A stretch of DNA of 64,000 bases from Camellia lanceoleosa (Eukaryota; Streptophyta; Magnoliopsida; Ericales; Theaceae): positions 1,550,001 through 1,614,000 of the forward strand of contig CM045762.1 in NCBI GenBank assembly GCA_025200525.1. Reading direction: 5' to 3'. The notes below the pieces were generated by a model, which saw nothing but the letters and a program-made list of their open reading frames with translations, made no database searches and was not told the origin of the DNA. Made by a program: the position numbers and the translations under genes. Positions 10,955 to 22,599 of the stretch are shown one piece after another. Every line of letters starts with the position of its first letter. Position 1 is the first letter of the stretch.

Positions 10955-13422
10955 TGTGATAACCCTGTTCCTTATTATGCTAATCAGTCCTTATTATGAA
11001 TGTGATTATGTGTTTGATATGATTTTGTGTGTCATTTATGTGAAAATATATGGTTTTGAATTTCTATCTATTCACCGTAAGAATATATGTTTGATTATCT
11101 GCTTTGGAATTTAAATTGAAGACCTTATCGGCCACAAAATCCAAAATTGATTATGCCATTGTGATTAGCGTAATTTTTAGAGCCTACGGTGAAATTTAAT
11201 TGAAAATTGATTCGGATCAAAATAATTAGATTCAGAACGATTAATTAAGTGCCATTAATTAGCTATAATCAAATTTGATTTAGTGGGACTATAAAAGGAC
11301 CTTTATACACTCAGTTCCTCTCTTTTACTTCATTTTGGCTGATTTTGGCTCTCTAGAAAAGGAGAGAACCGAATTAGAGAGAGAGAGTGTAGGAGATTGA
11401 AGGTTTGATCAAAAAGCTTGAATAAATTGAAGACCAACTCAAGATTTGATCATAAATTGGGAAGATTGAACTTCTAGGTGAGTAAATTCATGAGTTTGAG
11501 CTTGTGATTTTGTGAATTCAAGCTAGTTGGGTAATCAAGAGCAAGAGTTGAAATGAAATTGAAGTTGATATGGTCATGCATGCATAGAATTACTATGAAT
11601 TGCCATGAATTTGCATAATCTAACATGTAGCATGCCAACTATGCAAGATTGGAAGTTTGATCATACATGTAAGCATGGTTTTGTTGAGTTTCATGAAAAT
11701 GGACACCATTTGCATCATTTGAAATAGAATTGAAGTAAAAAATTGGCATGCATGTTTGAATATTGGAGATTATATGAAGTGTGGATGCATGAGCCTTGAT
11801 TATACCAAGAAATGTTGATTAACTTTGAAGATTGGACCATGGTTTTGAATAATTGGCCTCATGTTGTTTACATCCATATGCTATATGATGTATTTGCATG
11901 TTTTTGGTGCCTTAGTTTGAGCTTAAGGCCTTTTGAATGTTGAAATTGAGCTCAAAAACAATTCTGGATTTTCCAGAATTTATGATGTCTCGGCCGAAGG
12001 AGAACCGCCGAAGCGAAATACGCTCCTGAACTTTTTGCAGGCTTAACGTCCGCTCGAGCGAGGGAATTCACGCTCGAGTGGGGAGCTATGTAGGATGACC
12101 TTCAGCTCGAGCGTCCAAGCTCACGCTCGAGCGTAAAAACGAGGCAACCAATACTTTTGCAGACATATTGGGTCCGCTCAAGCGGGAAAGTCCACGCTCG
12201 AGCAGGGGACCCCTGTTTCTGAAATTTTGAAAATGCGTTCTAAGTCTCGTTTTCCGTTCTCTTTCACTTCTAAGTACTCTTAGGCATGCATTGAGCATTA
12301 TGAATGAATTAAAAGGATAAGAAAGAAGCCTAAAGAGAAATATGTGAATTAAAGACGGATTGAATTGTTTGTGACCCATTGTGTTCATGGAATGTGTAGG
12401 GTCGAGCTCCAGGGCAAATCATCCAGCCGATCACTGTGAGTAATATCTTAATAAATATATCTGAAATATTCTATTTGTCCAATTGCTTATCTTCCCATAA
12501 GTCTGTTAATTTGATTTGTGGACAAATGTTTGCTATGCCGAAAGAACGAATGATAGAATGAATGGACCAGAGGCCAGTTTGACATGAATGAATGAATGGG
12601 CCAAAGGCCAGTTTGACATGAAAGTATGAATGGGCCAGATGCCAGTTTGACATGAATGAATGAATGGGCCAGAGGCCAGTTTGACATGAATGAATGAATT
12701 GGCCGAAGGCCAGTTTGACACGAATGGAAGAATGGTTGGGCCAAAGGCCAATTTGACATGAATGAAAGATAAATGGGCCAAAGGCCAGTTTGATATGAAT
12801 GGATTGGGCCCGAGGCCGTCCGATGTGTTTGGAACCGCAGTTACTTGACCTACATATGTAGATATGTATATGTTAGATAGAAATACGAATTGGGCCCAAG
12901 GCCGTCTGATGTATATTATTCCAATGTATCTTCTTTATTTGATATTATTCACTAGGCTTTCGCTCACGCTCATTCATGTGTTTGTAGGTGAGCCAAGAGA
13001 GGTCCAAACCCAGCCTCAGTGAAGTTTGTGTGGAACAACCAAGGTTTTGAAGAGTCAGCCCTTACGTCTCACGCACGAGACTCGTCTTCGCCCTTTTGCT
13101 ATCTTATTTTATTTTGTCATGTTGGCGAGGACTTTGGATACGTTGTATATAGTTTTGATTGGCTGACCTAGACTTGAATGATCCTCTCTGTACAGAACTT
13201 TATGTTACTGTATTTTCTGATGTGAGTTATTAATATGTATATGTATGGTTTGTTATGATGTGCCACGTAAGCACAGCTCTATGGACAAAGTTTTAAATTT
13301 TACTTCTGTTTGGCCCCTTTACTCTGATGAGTTATGTCTGGTTTGGTTTGAGGCCGTAGGTAATCTTAGGATTACTAGCTGGTTATATCCTTAACCCATG
13401 GGGCCGGGTTCGGGTCATGACA
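10955..13422 (+). repeat. 3' LTR of the Tekay-like element
   Basis: It is 2468 bp, a direct repeat of 1508-3908, with a TATA box TATAAAAGG at 11290. It keeps a 45 bp segment (about 11747-11791) missing from the 5' LTR. About 50 bp at 11988-12035 differ from the 5' copy by a cluster of small gaps and substitutions around CTG/CGG. The GGCC tandem array lies at about 12563-12800. Confidence 0.93.
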
Positions 13423-14286
13423 CTATCTGTGCAAACTTACAAACTAAGATTGAGAGGTCAAAGCTAAAATCTAAAGTATGGATACCTACCTGGTCAGGGG
13501 ATGCCCAATTTGAAATTAGATATGGAGTAAATGGTTATGTTGTCAACTTAGAGAATAGGACATGCAATTGTTTCAAGTGGGATCTAATTGGAATCCCTTG
13601 TCCTCATGTTGTGGCTGCTATTTTCTTTCAAAAAAAGAGAGTTGAGGATTATGTGCATGTGGCTTTCAAAAAAGAGACCTACTTGAGAACTTATGAGTCA
13701 CTCATAAATCTAGTTAATGGGCAAGATCAGTGGCCTAAGACAGGTTGTGACCCTTTACTTTCTTCTAAGCTGAAAAGGCCAACTGGTAGGCCTCAAAATC
13801 AAAGAATTAGAGACAGAACGTATTCAAGTTGTAGAGGAAGTGTACCAACCTCAAATGCTCCAAGTGTGGTGTATATGGTCATAATTAAAGAACATGCAAG
13901 GAGCCTGTCAAGGGTAAAAAGGATGGAGCTGCAAGTTCATCAAAGAATATTAGTAATGTATTGGTATGCTCTATTTGTAATATGTAATTGACCTCTATAT
14001 ATGCTCAAAGTGTGGTTTAATAATTTTTTGGTAACAGGTGAGGAGTCGACAAACTTTTATGGGATTTAGATAAGAAGTAATATCTAGGGAAGCATCAATT
14101 GGTGGACAACAGCAACAGCTACCACAAAGAAGGGCAACATCAACTAGTGGACAGCAGCAGCAGCAGCCACCACAACAGAGACCTGCAACAAGATTAACCA
14201 GTGGAGTGCAGCAACAAGTACATAGAGCATCAACAAAATGGACATCAACACCAGCAACAACCATGAGAAGGGATGAAGTTGAATAA
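13423..14286 (+). pseudogene. MULE transposase C-terminal part with SWIM finger and zinc knuckle
   Basis: The frame continues from 1507: CANLQTKIERSKLKSK, then WSGDAQFEIRYGVNGYVVNL. A SWIM zinc finger (CNCFKWDLIGIPCPHVVAAI, the CxC...CxH pattern), the usual DNA- or protein-binding module of MULE transposases, follows. After a frameshift near 13840 a zinc knuckle appears (KCSKCGVYGHN, a stop, RTCK). A GT-AG intron from about 13953 to 14037 leads to a glutamine-rich last exon (GGQQQQLPQRRATSTSGQQQ), with a stop at 14071 and the natural end MRRDEVE at 14286. The catalytic domain is absent. This element is the oldest layer of the left block. Confidence 0.8.
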
Positions 14287-14479
14287 GTCATAGGTAGTCA
14301 AGCTAGTGTTAATAAAGACATAGTGAACTAAATATTGTGATTATGAACTCTCTCTTTTTTTTTTTGTGATGGTCATGTCATCTGAAGACAGATTATGTAT
14401 TTGGAATAGTGAACTCTTTTTTTTTTTTTTGTAATGGTGAACTGCTATTTTGCATCAACAATGGAATTAAAGACAGATT

Positions 14480-14830
14480 AAGTATTTGGAACAATTTATT
14501 GTACATGCTTGGTTTGTAATGGGATTGACGTGTTGGATGGTTATTATACATGCTTGGTTTCTAATGGGATTGACAAGTTGGATGGTTTGTAATGAGATTA
14601 ACAAGTTACTAGTTTTTTTTATGCTTGGTTTGTGTTGTATATTAACTTGGAACAGGTTGGACAATGGCCTCTTTTGTAATCTGGTTCATGTTTGGTGTAA
14701 ACTAGTTTGGTTTCTGGTGAATATTGCTTTGGAATAGGTTCATGCTTGGCTTAGCTTGTTCATGTTTTTTACATGCTTGTTCTAATCTATTTCATGCTTG
14801 GCTTGTTCAATTTCCATTCACCTGGACATT
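14480..14830. repeat. Degenerate repeats of ATGCTTGGTTTGTAATGGG type
   Basis: ATGCTTGGTTTGTAATGG, ATGCTTGGTTTCTAATGG and shorter variants recur irregularly, with GGGATTGACAAGTTGGATGG blocks. The stretch lies between the MULE stop and the minus-strand GRF gene and may be the untranslated end of the MULE. No coding capacity is seen from 14287 to 15062. Confidence 0.55.
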
Positions 14831-15062
14831 TTGTCAAACACATTCAGAGCATTGCCAAAACAAACTCATCAACTTCATTAGAAAATGTAGACAACCAAAC
14901 AAACATTACCACAATCCAAAACCACTTTAAAAACAAACAAAAAAAATTAGATTTCTCATTTCATTCAAAATTATACATTAAGTTCAAATTGGCAAGTGCA
15001 TAGTTGTCATTACATTTCCTAAACCACAAATGCTAACTAACTAACTAACCAACCTACATTCT

Positions 15063-15542
15063 CTAACTGCTCACTGTTAACATTCCAATCACAATCACTG
15101 CAACAATCAATCCAGCTACAATCCATTTCTGTCTACGGTGATAAGTTTGAATAATCTCCTCCAATCTTGTGATCTCAGTTACCATTTCCTCTAAGCTTGT
15201 AACCATGTCCACCAACTTCGGCAAGACTTGTCTACCACGAGGACAAGTGGGTGGATCATACCAAGAGAAGAAGCCACAAGCCCCGTTTTTATGAATAAAT
15301 AAAAATAAATAAATAAATAAATTGCAAAATACTAATCAAAGCCAGGTTTTAGGGAACAAAAATATACACAAATTTCATATTGTTCACGAGAGTGGAAAAC
15401 TTACTCCATAATTTGGACAACCAAGAAACCTCCTAGCTGGGTTCGCATGGATCCATAAAGTTCGGATCTTTGCTCTCAATCCACAACTGCAACGAATTGA
15501 TTCACCCCAATTGTTTCCACCTCAACTATTTATTTCACTCAT
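15063..15542 (-). pseudogene. GRF-type zinc finger, coiled-coil and transmembrane small protein, two exons, early stop
   Basis: On the minus strand ATG at 15542 opens MSEINS, then a TGA stop (codon 7). The same frame then reads ESIRCSCGLRAKIRTLWI, followed by HANPARRFLGCPNYG: the GRF zinc finger (CxCG...N-P-x-R-R-F-x-x-C). A donor GTAAGT follows at 15404. The next exon, ending at stop 15063, starts near 15290 in the matching phase: KNGACGFFSWYDPPTCPRGR completes the finger, then a heptad-like segment (LVDMVTSLEEMVTEITRLEE) and a C-terminal hydrophobic segment (WIVAGLIVAVIVIGML). The expected acceptor AG before the second exon is not present (it reads AT). Total about 121 codons. GRF fingers in plants often occur in repeated, transposon-linked genes. 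Its function is unknown. Confidence 0.75.
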
Positions 15543-16059
15543 ATTTCGCAATGGCTTTGAGCTTCGTCCTACTCTGGATTCGTCGACCGTGTTGCCCTAA
15601 TCGACTAAATTGAAGAAATTATGGCAAGTTTGGACCTTTTATATGGAGCTACTACGAAACAGCATCGTTCTAAGTTGGTTTTGACGCTAAAAATGACTTT
15701 CTCTGTTACTTCATGAAACGGAGATAGACGAAGGCTTAAATTATGACACGGAATAAACTCCAGAATTTTAATTGTTAAAATTAAAACCTTGAGATTTAAA
15801 TTTCAAAACACGGTAAACCTTAGAGGTTTTTTTTTTTTTTTTGTAATTTGCCCTAAAATAAAAAATTCAATTTATGAGTGATTTTCCAAAACAACCTGAG
15901 CGCCCCATTGAGGATTGCTCCTTCACTTGGGTTGTGTGGTGGGTGTGGCCCTCAAAACCGAACCCGCCCATTCGGAACCCATGGGCTGGGGACCATGATT
16001 AGAGTCCAAACCACTTCGTGTTTTGGTCTTCTTCTCCTTCCTACCCCTGTGAACATTTT
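15543..16059. other. Intergenic stretch, no gene seen; probable upstream region of the FAR1-related gene
   Basis: AT-rich sequence with a poly-T run at about 15827-15842, next to short 'gatttaaatttcaaaacacgg' type low-complexity sequence. No reading frame with recognisable content was found on either strand. Confidence 0.45.
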
Positions 16060-16198
16060 TACCTAATTCTCTCCGATTTAGTTCACAACTCTCTCTCCCT
16101 CTCTCTCTCTCCGAAGAAGACGAAGAAGAAGAAGAAGAAATGCAAAGCTAATGTTGTTAATCGTTATCGGCGAACATTTTGCCACAAAATTGAACTTT
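16060..16198 (+). other. Probable 5' untranslated exon of the FAR1-related gene
   Basis: A CT repeat (about 16088-16112) is followed by a GAAGAA repeat (16112-16140), a common plant leader composition. It ends at a good donor, TTTG|GTATGTATG, at 16198. The matching acceptor CTCCAG at 19117 sits one base before the CDS ATG. This would make a leader intron of about 2.9 kb. RNA evidence is not available, so this is inference. Confidence 0.45.
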
Positions 16199-16819
16199 GG
16201 TATGTATGTCATTCTGTATACATTTCTTCTGCTACTTGTTTAGGATTCACTTTGTAGTTGTTATGATCTCAATTCTCTCAATCAATCTATTAATGTAAAG
16301 CTACAAGGCATCATAATTCGTCGAAGCGAAGTTGTTAATAGAGTCAATTTAAACGTATTTATGGTTTGATTAGTCACCAAATGTGTGTGTACTTGTGTAG
16401 TGGTATTCCCTTATGGACCTCTTTGAAGGACCAATCAAATCTTTGCCCAACTCTAGGAATTGAGATCCTTGACTTCTTACCAAACAAAACATATAAATGT
16501 ATGTGATTCAAGGGGCCAATCACTGCCACTGGTCTTTTCTTTTACCTCTGTGCAAGGATCAAATTTTCCTAACTGTATAAAAAACTTCTGTAATAGAATA
16601 GTAGAATGGATTTAAAAACAACTAAACTACCTTCATTTAACATTCATGAAATCTCAAAAATATATGATGAATGTGTCTGCTTTTTCCTTCTATTGGTGCT
16701 TCTATTTATATTCCAAGTCTTTCACTGTTGAAATACATGAGATGAGACCCATGCTATCCATTTTGCTACTTGCTCTCCCACATTCAGTTGAGTTGGTTAT
16801 AGAGAATCCCTACACCTCC

Positions 16820-16960
16820 ATTGCTTATACAGACATCTGTCCCAACTTGAGCTCCTATGATACCATGTTGGATCACCCATTGTCCCCCAAGCTTAAACTG
16901 TTAGGAAATGGGCACAACGATATTTGTCAAGTTATCCAACATGATTTATCCAATTTATAA
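16820..16960 (-). mobile_element. Degenerate LTR/primer-site remnant in the leader intron
   Basis: CTATGATACCATGTTGG is close to the complement of a tRNA-Met primer site (CTCTGATACCA...). The sequence after it (CACCCATTGTCCC, CTTAAACTGTTAGGAAATGG) reads like the LTR side of a decayed reverse-oriented retroelement. It overlaps a 104-codon open frame that has no recognisable protein features. Confidence 0.35.
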
Positions 16961-17645
16961 CCAATATGATAATACTATCTTCATTTCTCTTATTACCTAA
17001 TTCTGTTATGTATTTGCATATATACATTTTTTGTACCTCTTAAGAATTTTTCCTAGGGCTTCACAGAACAAAACAAGCGAATGATCACCTCGTTTCTCTT
17101 TTCTTTTCTAAAAGCTACATGAATTGACATATATGCAATTGCAATAAATTCTTTTTGTAAGCATAAATCTAATTAAATCCCAAAACATTTGTGGCCCACT
17201 ACTTAATCAATATCCAATCATGCATAGTCGTAAATAAATGTTTAATGCACCTAAAATGTCTAATGGTGTACTAAGTTTTTGCTATATCTTTTGATCATGT
17301 CTGCTGTATGTCAACTGCTGAAGTAAACAACTTACTAGTTACCACATGCTACTACATTTGAAATTTTCAACATATGTGCATGTTTATTTCCATCTTGTAT
17401 TTAATTATATATTTTGATCAAATGAGATATATTTATCATTATTAAGTATTTAATTATGCATTGCTATATAGATAGGAAAATTTGTGGTTATTTTGACACT
17501 AAAATCATTAGATTATCTAGATATGTCCTCTATAGATGTGGAAAGTTGTTGGTCCTTTTAGCTACGTACATTCTCCATGTTTCTGGTACTTCTTATTTTA
17601 GTTGCACTGACCACCCCTAAGGTTTGAGAAAAAATATAGTAATGC

Positions 17646-17798
17646 TGTGTTTGGTTGGGGGATTTGGGGAGGGATTTGGAAAGGGAAATGGAAAAGGTAG
17701 GTGAAATGTGAATAAAATATGTATATATTTCACATAGTTTCACACACCTTTTCCCTTTCCTTTTCCAAATCCCTCCCCAAATCCCCCAACCAAACACA
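17646..17798. mobile_element. Foldback (MITE-like) element, 153 bp
   Basis: The left arm TGTGTTTGGTTGGGGGATTT and right arm AAATCCCCCAACCAAACACA are near-perfect inverted repeats of about 45 bp. A loop of about 60 bp separates them. The terminal GTGTTTGG is common among plant MITEs. No clear target duplication was found. Confidence 0.7.
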
Positions 17799-17937
17799 CC
17801 ATAAGTCTCACAAGTTTGGCATGCTTACACTGACCTCCCTTTTAGTAAGGCTAAACGACCACAACTAATAATGAAGGTGTGTAGGTACAGTCGTGGATAA
17901 ATTATATATTTTAGTGTAAAATATATGATAATATCAT

Positions 17938-18175
17938 TTTTTTTCATCAATACAACTGGTGAATGGTTGATGAAAGTGGTCAAAATATTATATGAATTAA
18001 AATCTTAAGGGAGCACAGTGTCGCTACGCCAAACTTATTGGGTTCTGTGTTTCCCCCCATTTTTTCCATCAATACAACTATCGAATGGTTGATGAAAATG
18101 GTCAAAATGTTATATGAGTGAAAAATCTTAAGGGAGCACAGTGTAGTTATGCCAATCTTAAGGGACGTTTGTGTA
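17938..18175. repeat. Two-copy tandem duplication, unit about 115 bp
   Basis: Both copies hold TTCATCAATACAACT / TTCCATCAATACAACT, then GAATGGTTGATGAAA, GGTCAAAAT, ATCTTAAGGGAGCACAGTGT. They lie in the presumed leader intron of the FAR1-related gene. Confidence 0.75.
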
Positions 18176-19118
18176 ATTTAACCTCCCTTCTTCATCTTTT
18201 ATTTCTTTTGTCATCCTACTTAAGGGGAAGAGATAGTCATAAAAAAGGACTTCTTTGATACATACATGTTTTTGGTCATTGCCTTTTTGAGTGGATGGAA
18301 TTCATGATTTGATTGTTTGGTTGTTTTGGAATGCGAAAGTATATTTGCTTTATTGAGTGTGATGGAGAGGAGTCTATCTTGATTTTAGTATGAACTGTGA
18401 ATTTTTGGGGCTTGCAAGATAATGAAGAACAAACCTTGTTTCTTTTACATCTATGAATTTAGTTGTCATATTACAAGGGCTAATGATACTAATGAGTCCA
18501 TCATGCCTGGTGAAGCCTTGATACTGAAATGTCAATTATTGCTGTTTTTAATTGATACTATTGTGTCCGTCATAAGTTAACGATGAACAAAATTGCTATT
18601 ATGATTTATTATTTCTGTAAAATATCCACATACACACACACACAAAAAAAAAAAAACTCTTTCTCATAGACTTTCAGATTCATAATGGTGCTTGGTATTT
18701 ATATATTTATAAATCTGTCCGTCTGCCTCTATTGTTTGTCTCATACCACAAACCAAGAGATTTGAAATCCCAAAAGATAGGCTAGATAAAGTGAAACCAG
18801 AATTCTTTCTCCTTCTGTTGTATCATCAACCTATTTTTGTGTTATGTTTCAGACACAAGTCTTTCTCCCTGTTATTAGAAACATCTTCAATTTCACTACT
18901 GCATACTCAAAAGGATTTATTCCTAGGTTGCACATTTGAATCTAAATGTGATTTGATGTTGTCAGAGTTATGAAATTGGTTGTGTTGCAAGCTGGAATGC
19001 ACAGCTGAACAATAGATAGTGTATACTGTTATCTGCGCCCTTGTTGGTTTCTTTTGAATGAATAGAATGCAGGGAGAATAAATGTTACATTGCTTTGATT
19101 TCATCTGCGTACTCCAGG

Positions 19119-20722
19119 ATGTCGATTGATGCTATGAATCTCTTATCTTCTGGTAGGTTCATAATGGCAAGCACTTCAGATCAAGGATATAATTCAAACA
19201 GAATCTGTAGGCATTGGTTGGCTGAAACATTTGATGGTCATGACACAGCAGAAGATGACCTATCAGATAATGTAAATGGAAATGATGATATCATAAAACC
19301 ATCCAATGAAAATCTACCTCTAAATTTGGAACCTTTAGAACCATATATTGGCATGGAGTTTGAATCAGCAGAGGAGGCTAGGGAATTCTATGAGATGTAT
19401 GGAAGACGCGTGGGCTTTACCATGCGAAATAATCGCACCCGTCGATCACTTAAAGATAACTCAATAATTAGACGGCAGTTTGTTTGTTCAAAAGAAGGTT
19501 TCCGTGCAGATAAATATGCTCACAGAGAGAACAGAAGTCTTCCATCAATGCCAGCTACCAGAGAGGGATGCAATGCGATGTTGAGGATAGCTGCGAAAGA
19601 TGGAGGGAAATGGGTTATATATGGTTTTGTCAAAGAGCATAATCATGAGCTCAATCCAAGCAAAGTACCACCCCGACGATCGCATAGGGTTGCTTTCTAT
19701 GAGGTTCGTTTTAAGACCAATCTTTGAATGGAATGATCCTTGCTGTCTAATTAGGATTGTATTATTTTTAAGGTAGTAGTAAAGAAAAGTATTCTAGAAA
19801 TTTAATTTGAATAATGCGTTTTTAACCTGCCGTTGTATAGTAAGAAACCACCATAGTAATCCATAGTTTTTAAGTTTAATGATAAAAACTGGTTATAATT
19901 TTGTAGGTTCTTTTTGTTGGTTTATAGATTACAAAATTGTACTTGCCAAGTGTAAAAAATGCATAAGAGATGAATTAAAGACTTCATAGATGCATATATC
20001 AAATTAACTCAATTATTACGACCATTAATGATATTGGTTAAAAAGCTTATTGATAGCATAACTCAGATTTCTCAACATGCTTAAACTAGAAGGGTTAGGT
20101 TTGACTTGGCTTCCAATCCCACATATATCATCTGCACATTTATTTAGTGTAATATAATCTAATCGGTTGGTTGTTTTTGGAGAGGAGCTCGTGTGGGGGG
20201 GGAGGAGGAGGAAGAGGAAGGTTATGTGGTTAGTGGGGGTAAAACTTCTGAACGTCTATTTCAGGTTAATGAACTTTTTTTTTTTTAGGAAAGCGAGGGA
20301 ATGAATTAGAATGTTAAATGAATTGCAATGAAATTGTCCTGTATTGGTAAATTATCTTCTTGTTCTCTTCCTGTTAAATTTTATTATCTTTAGCTCACCA
20401 TAATTAATGTGATAAAAATAATATTTCCCAGATATTCTGTGTTTTATGTCCATTTATGTCATCCACAACAATTTCTGCTTGAAATTTTTATTATTTGCTT
20501 AAGCAATTCTATTTGTAGGATGAGAAAGATAAGAAAATTCAGGAACTGACTGCAGAACTGCGGGTTAAGAAACGACTAAGTGCAGCATATCATGACCAGT
20601 TGCTTTGTCTTATGAAAGATGTTGAAGATCACAATGAACATGTGTCGACCAAAGTCCAATTTGTTCTTAACAACCTCAAAGAACTTGATGCTAAAAGGCA
20701 GGAGCTTTTACGCCGTAGATAG
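19119..20722 (+). CDS. FAR1-related factor (FRF-type, DNA-binding domain only), two exons
   Basis: Exon 1 is 19119-19703 and exon 2 is 20519-20722; the GT-AG intron is phase 0 (GAG|GTTCGT ... TTTGTAG|GATGAG). The product is about 262 residues. I chose ATG 19119, which directly follows an acceptor CTCCAG; the open frame extends upstream only to a TTG. Residues about 76-178 form the FAR1 DNA-binding domain (YIGMEFESAEEAREFYEMYG, FVCSKEGFR, TREGCNAMLRI, EHNHELNP), with the cysteines and HxH of its WRKY-GCM1-like zinc finger visible. Residues 196-262 are charged and coiled-coil-like (DEKDKKIQELTAEL...LRRR). It lacks the MULE-derived transposase and SWIM parts of FAR1/FHY3, which fits the short plant FRF group, nuclear proteins thought to modulate FAR1-type regulation. 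The frame is clean, unlike every neighbour. Confidence 0.9.
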
Positions 20723-21240
20723 CCCAATCATGTAGAGTGCCTTACAATATGTTTCTTATTCAAATTGGCTAGTCATGCATGCATGTTTTCCCCTTTTTTT
20801 CTTTTTTTTGAACAGTTGCATGCATGTTCTTTCATCCTTAAATTTGTTGTCTCTGTATGATAAACGGATCTTCTCTTTTCTTTTTCTTTTTTAAAATTTA
20901 TTTTACCAGGGCATTCATTTCTTATTAAAAGATTTGGCAGATGCATGTATAAATCTTACAAAGAAAATATACATAAGTGAACAGATAATACAATTAATCC
21001 CTAATAGAATAGAATGAGGAAAGGCAACATCTTTGTTTTCTTTGATGACTAATCTACCAGACATTGTTGGCAATCTGACCATCCAAGGTTGGTATGTATG
21101 TATGGGTTAATATTATGACCACCTGGATCCCCTATCACCTGGAGAATGAGCAATCCTCTTCTAGTTGTTCATAAACCCATCTTTTTAAGCCAGACACTGT
21201 GCCACAAACCACAATCACTCAAGTTGTCCCATAACTGGGG
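20723..21240. other. 3' flank of the FAR1-related gene, no further gene seen
   Basis: AT-rich with TTTTCTTTTTTTT runs. No canonical terminator element was identified. No coding content on either strand. Confidence 0.4.
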
Positions 21241-21425
21241 AAATGCTACACAAACTAATAAATTTTACAATTTTTATTATTATTAATTAATGTGTCATGC
21301 AATAATGAAGTTTTGGAATTGGGGACAAGGCTCACTTTAATAATATGGTAGGTGCCACATCAAGAAGTTGAATATATATATATATATATATATTTGTAAG
21401 ATTTCTTAGTTTGTGTAGCATTACT
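21241..21425. mobile_element. MITE-like foldback with inner TA microsatellite
   Basis: AAATGCTACACAAACTAA on the left and TTAGTTTGTGTAGCATTA on the right are inverted repeats at the ends of 185 bp. A (TA)n run lies at about 21372-21392. CAAGTTGTCCC occurs close to both sides (21220 and 21429). Confidence 0.7.
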
Positions 21426-21516
21426 CGACAAGTTGTCCCCTTCTATAACATTTCCTACTTTTAGTTGAAATGGTGATCAACAATTTAGCTTTTAAATTGA
21501 TAACAGAGATACTACT

Positions 21517-21849
21517 TAGGTGTTGTTTGATAAAGCTAAAAACTAAAAATTGAAGATTGAAAATTAAATATTAAAAACTGAATACTAAATTTATTAAGTC
21601 AAAAAGTTATTTGGTACAAATTTAAGTGTTGAATTAAAAACAAATCATCTAATATGTATAAGATTAAATTTAAAATTTATTAATTAAGTAAGTTTCATAT
21701 GATTTAAATTTTATTTAATTTTTAATTTACATTTTAAGAAATACTTAAATTTTTAAGGAATATCAATTGCGGTTATCAAACCGACTTAATTGATTATCAT
21801 TTAATATAGTCAATTTTAAGTGCTGAATCATACTATTAAACACCCCCTA
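21517..21849. mobile_element. hAT-type MITE-like element, about 330 bp
   Basis: The left end TTAGGTGTTGTTTGATAAAG and right end TATTAAACACCCCCTAA are inverted repeats of the TAGGGTGTTTGATA kind. The interior is very AT-rich with no coding capacity. Confidence 0.6.
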
Positions 21850-22228
21850 AGTTGAGTTTGGAATCAACTCTACTAGGACTATGCCCATAAACATGCATAT
21901 TTATCTCGGACAAAGCCTTCGTTTGAGATATGAGTTGAAAAGCCTAAGACAAAATAGGTTTTTTAGTTTTTTTTTATTTTTGTGAGAAAAAAAATAAAAT
22001 AATTATAATTTGGATATGATATTTTATCTTATTAACTTATTTTATATTTTTATTATTAAAATAATTCCAAACCAACATGCCAAACATGGCCACAGACATG
22101 AAATTGTTCTCACCATACACTCACACTGGAGGTATGTCTTATAAATTTTCAGTATTGTCAAAGGGGTTTCGAGCCAGAAGCATGAAACGGACCTTGTTTC
22201 TACGTTCGAAAGTATCCCACAAGATATT

Positions 22229-22269
22229 CGGAAAAAAAAAGAAAAAAAGAAAAAAAGAAAAAAAAGAGT
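22229..22269. repeat. Purine-only low-complexity run
   Basis: A nearly pure A/G stretch of GAAAAAAA units. Frames through it have no protein meaning. Confidence 0.8.
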
Positions 22270-22599
22270 AGAATATTTACATCTAACTTTACTCAAAACA
22301 TTAAACAATTGTGATTATTATAAATGTTTTTGGTGTTCACATATGGTATCAAAAATATATATGAGTCACCAAATTTGGATCAGAAGAGAAAAAATGCAAT
22401 CGACTTTTCATTTTAACATGTTGGAAAAAATGATTTTATAGTAACTTTAATATTAAATTAAAGTAGATCTCAATTATTGGTTGAGGCGAGATTAAATGTA
22501 TTTAGATTCTTTGTAACAAGATCTTTAAAATACAAAAATAATTACCAAAACTATTAAAAATTAAATGAGAAATTGTCTCAAAAAGTTGGCCTCATGAAT

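Larger units (their letters stand above)
1508..13422 (+). mobile_element. Ty3/gypsy chromovirus (Tekay/Del-like), complete with both LTRs, nested in a MULE gene
   Basis: Two direct LTRs start TGTGATAACC and end ATGACA (1508-3908 and 10955-13422). A tRNA-iMet-type primer site follows the 5' LTR and a purine-rich tract precedes the 3' LTR. Gag, protease, reverse transcriptase, RNase H, integrase and a chromodomain follow in the gypsy order. Long LTRs, a Met primer and a C-terminal chromodomain fit the Tekay/Del lineage; lineage naming is from family knowledge and was not tested by phylogeny. The flanks are CTAATC on the left and CTATC on the right, a likely 5-6 bp target duplication with one change. 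Eleven in-frame stops, one frameshift and an inserted solo LTR make it non-autonomous. Confidence 0.93.

Noticed and set aside
16646..16960. 104-codon open frame in the leader intron
   Set aside because: No domain or signal seen; it overlaps what looks like a decayed primer-site/LTR remnant.
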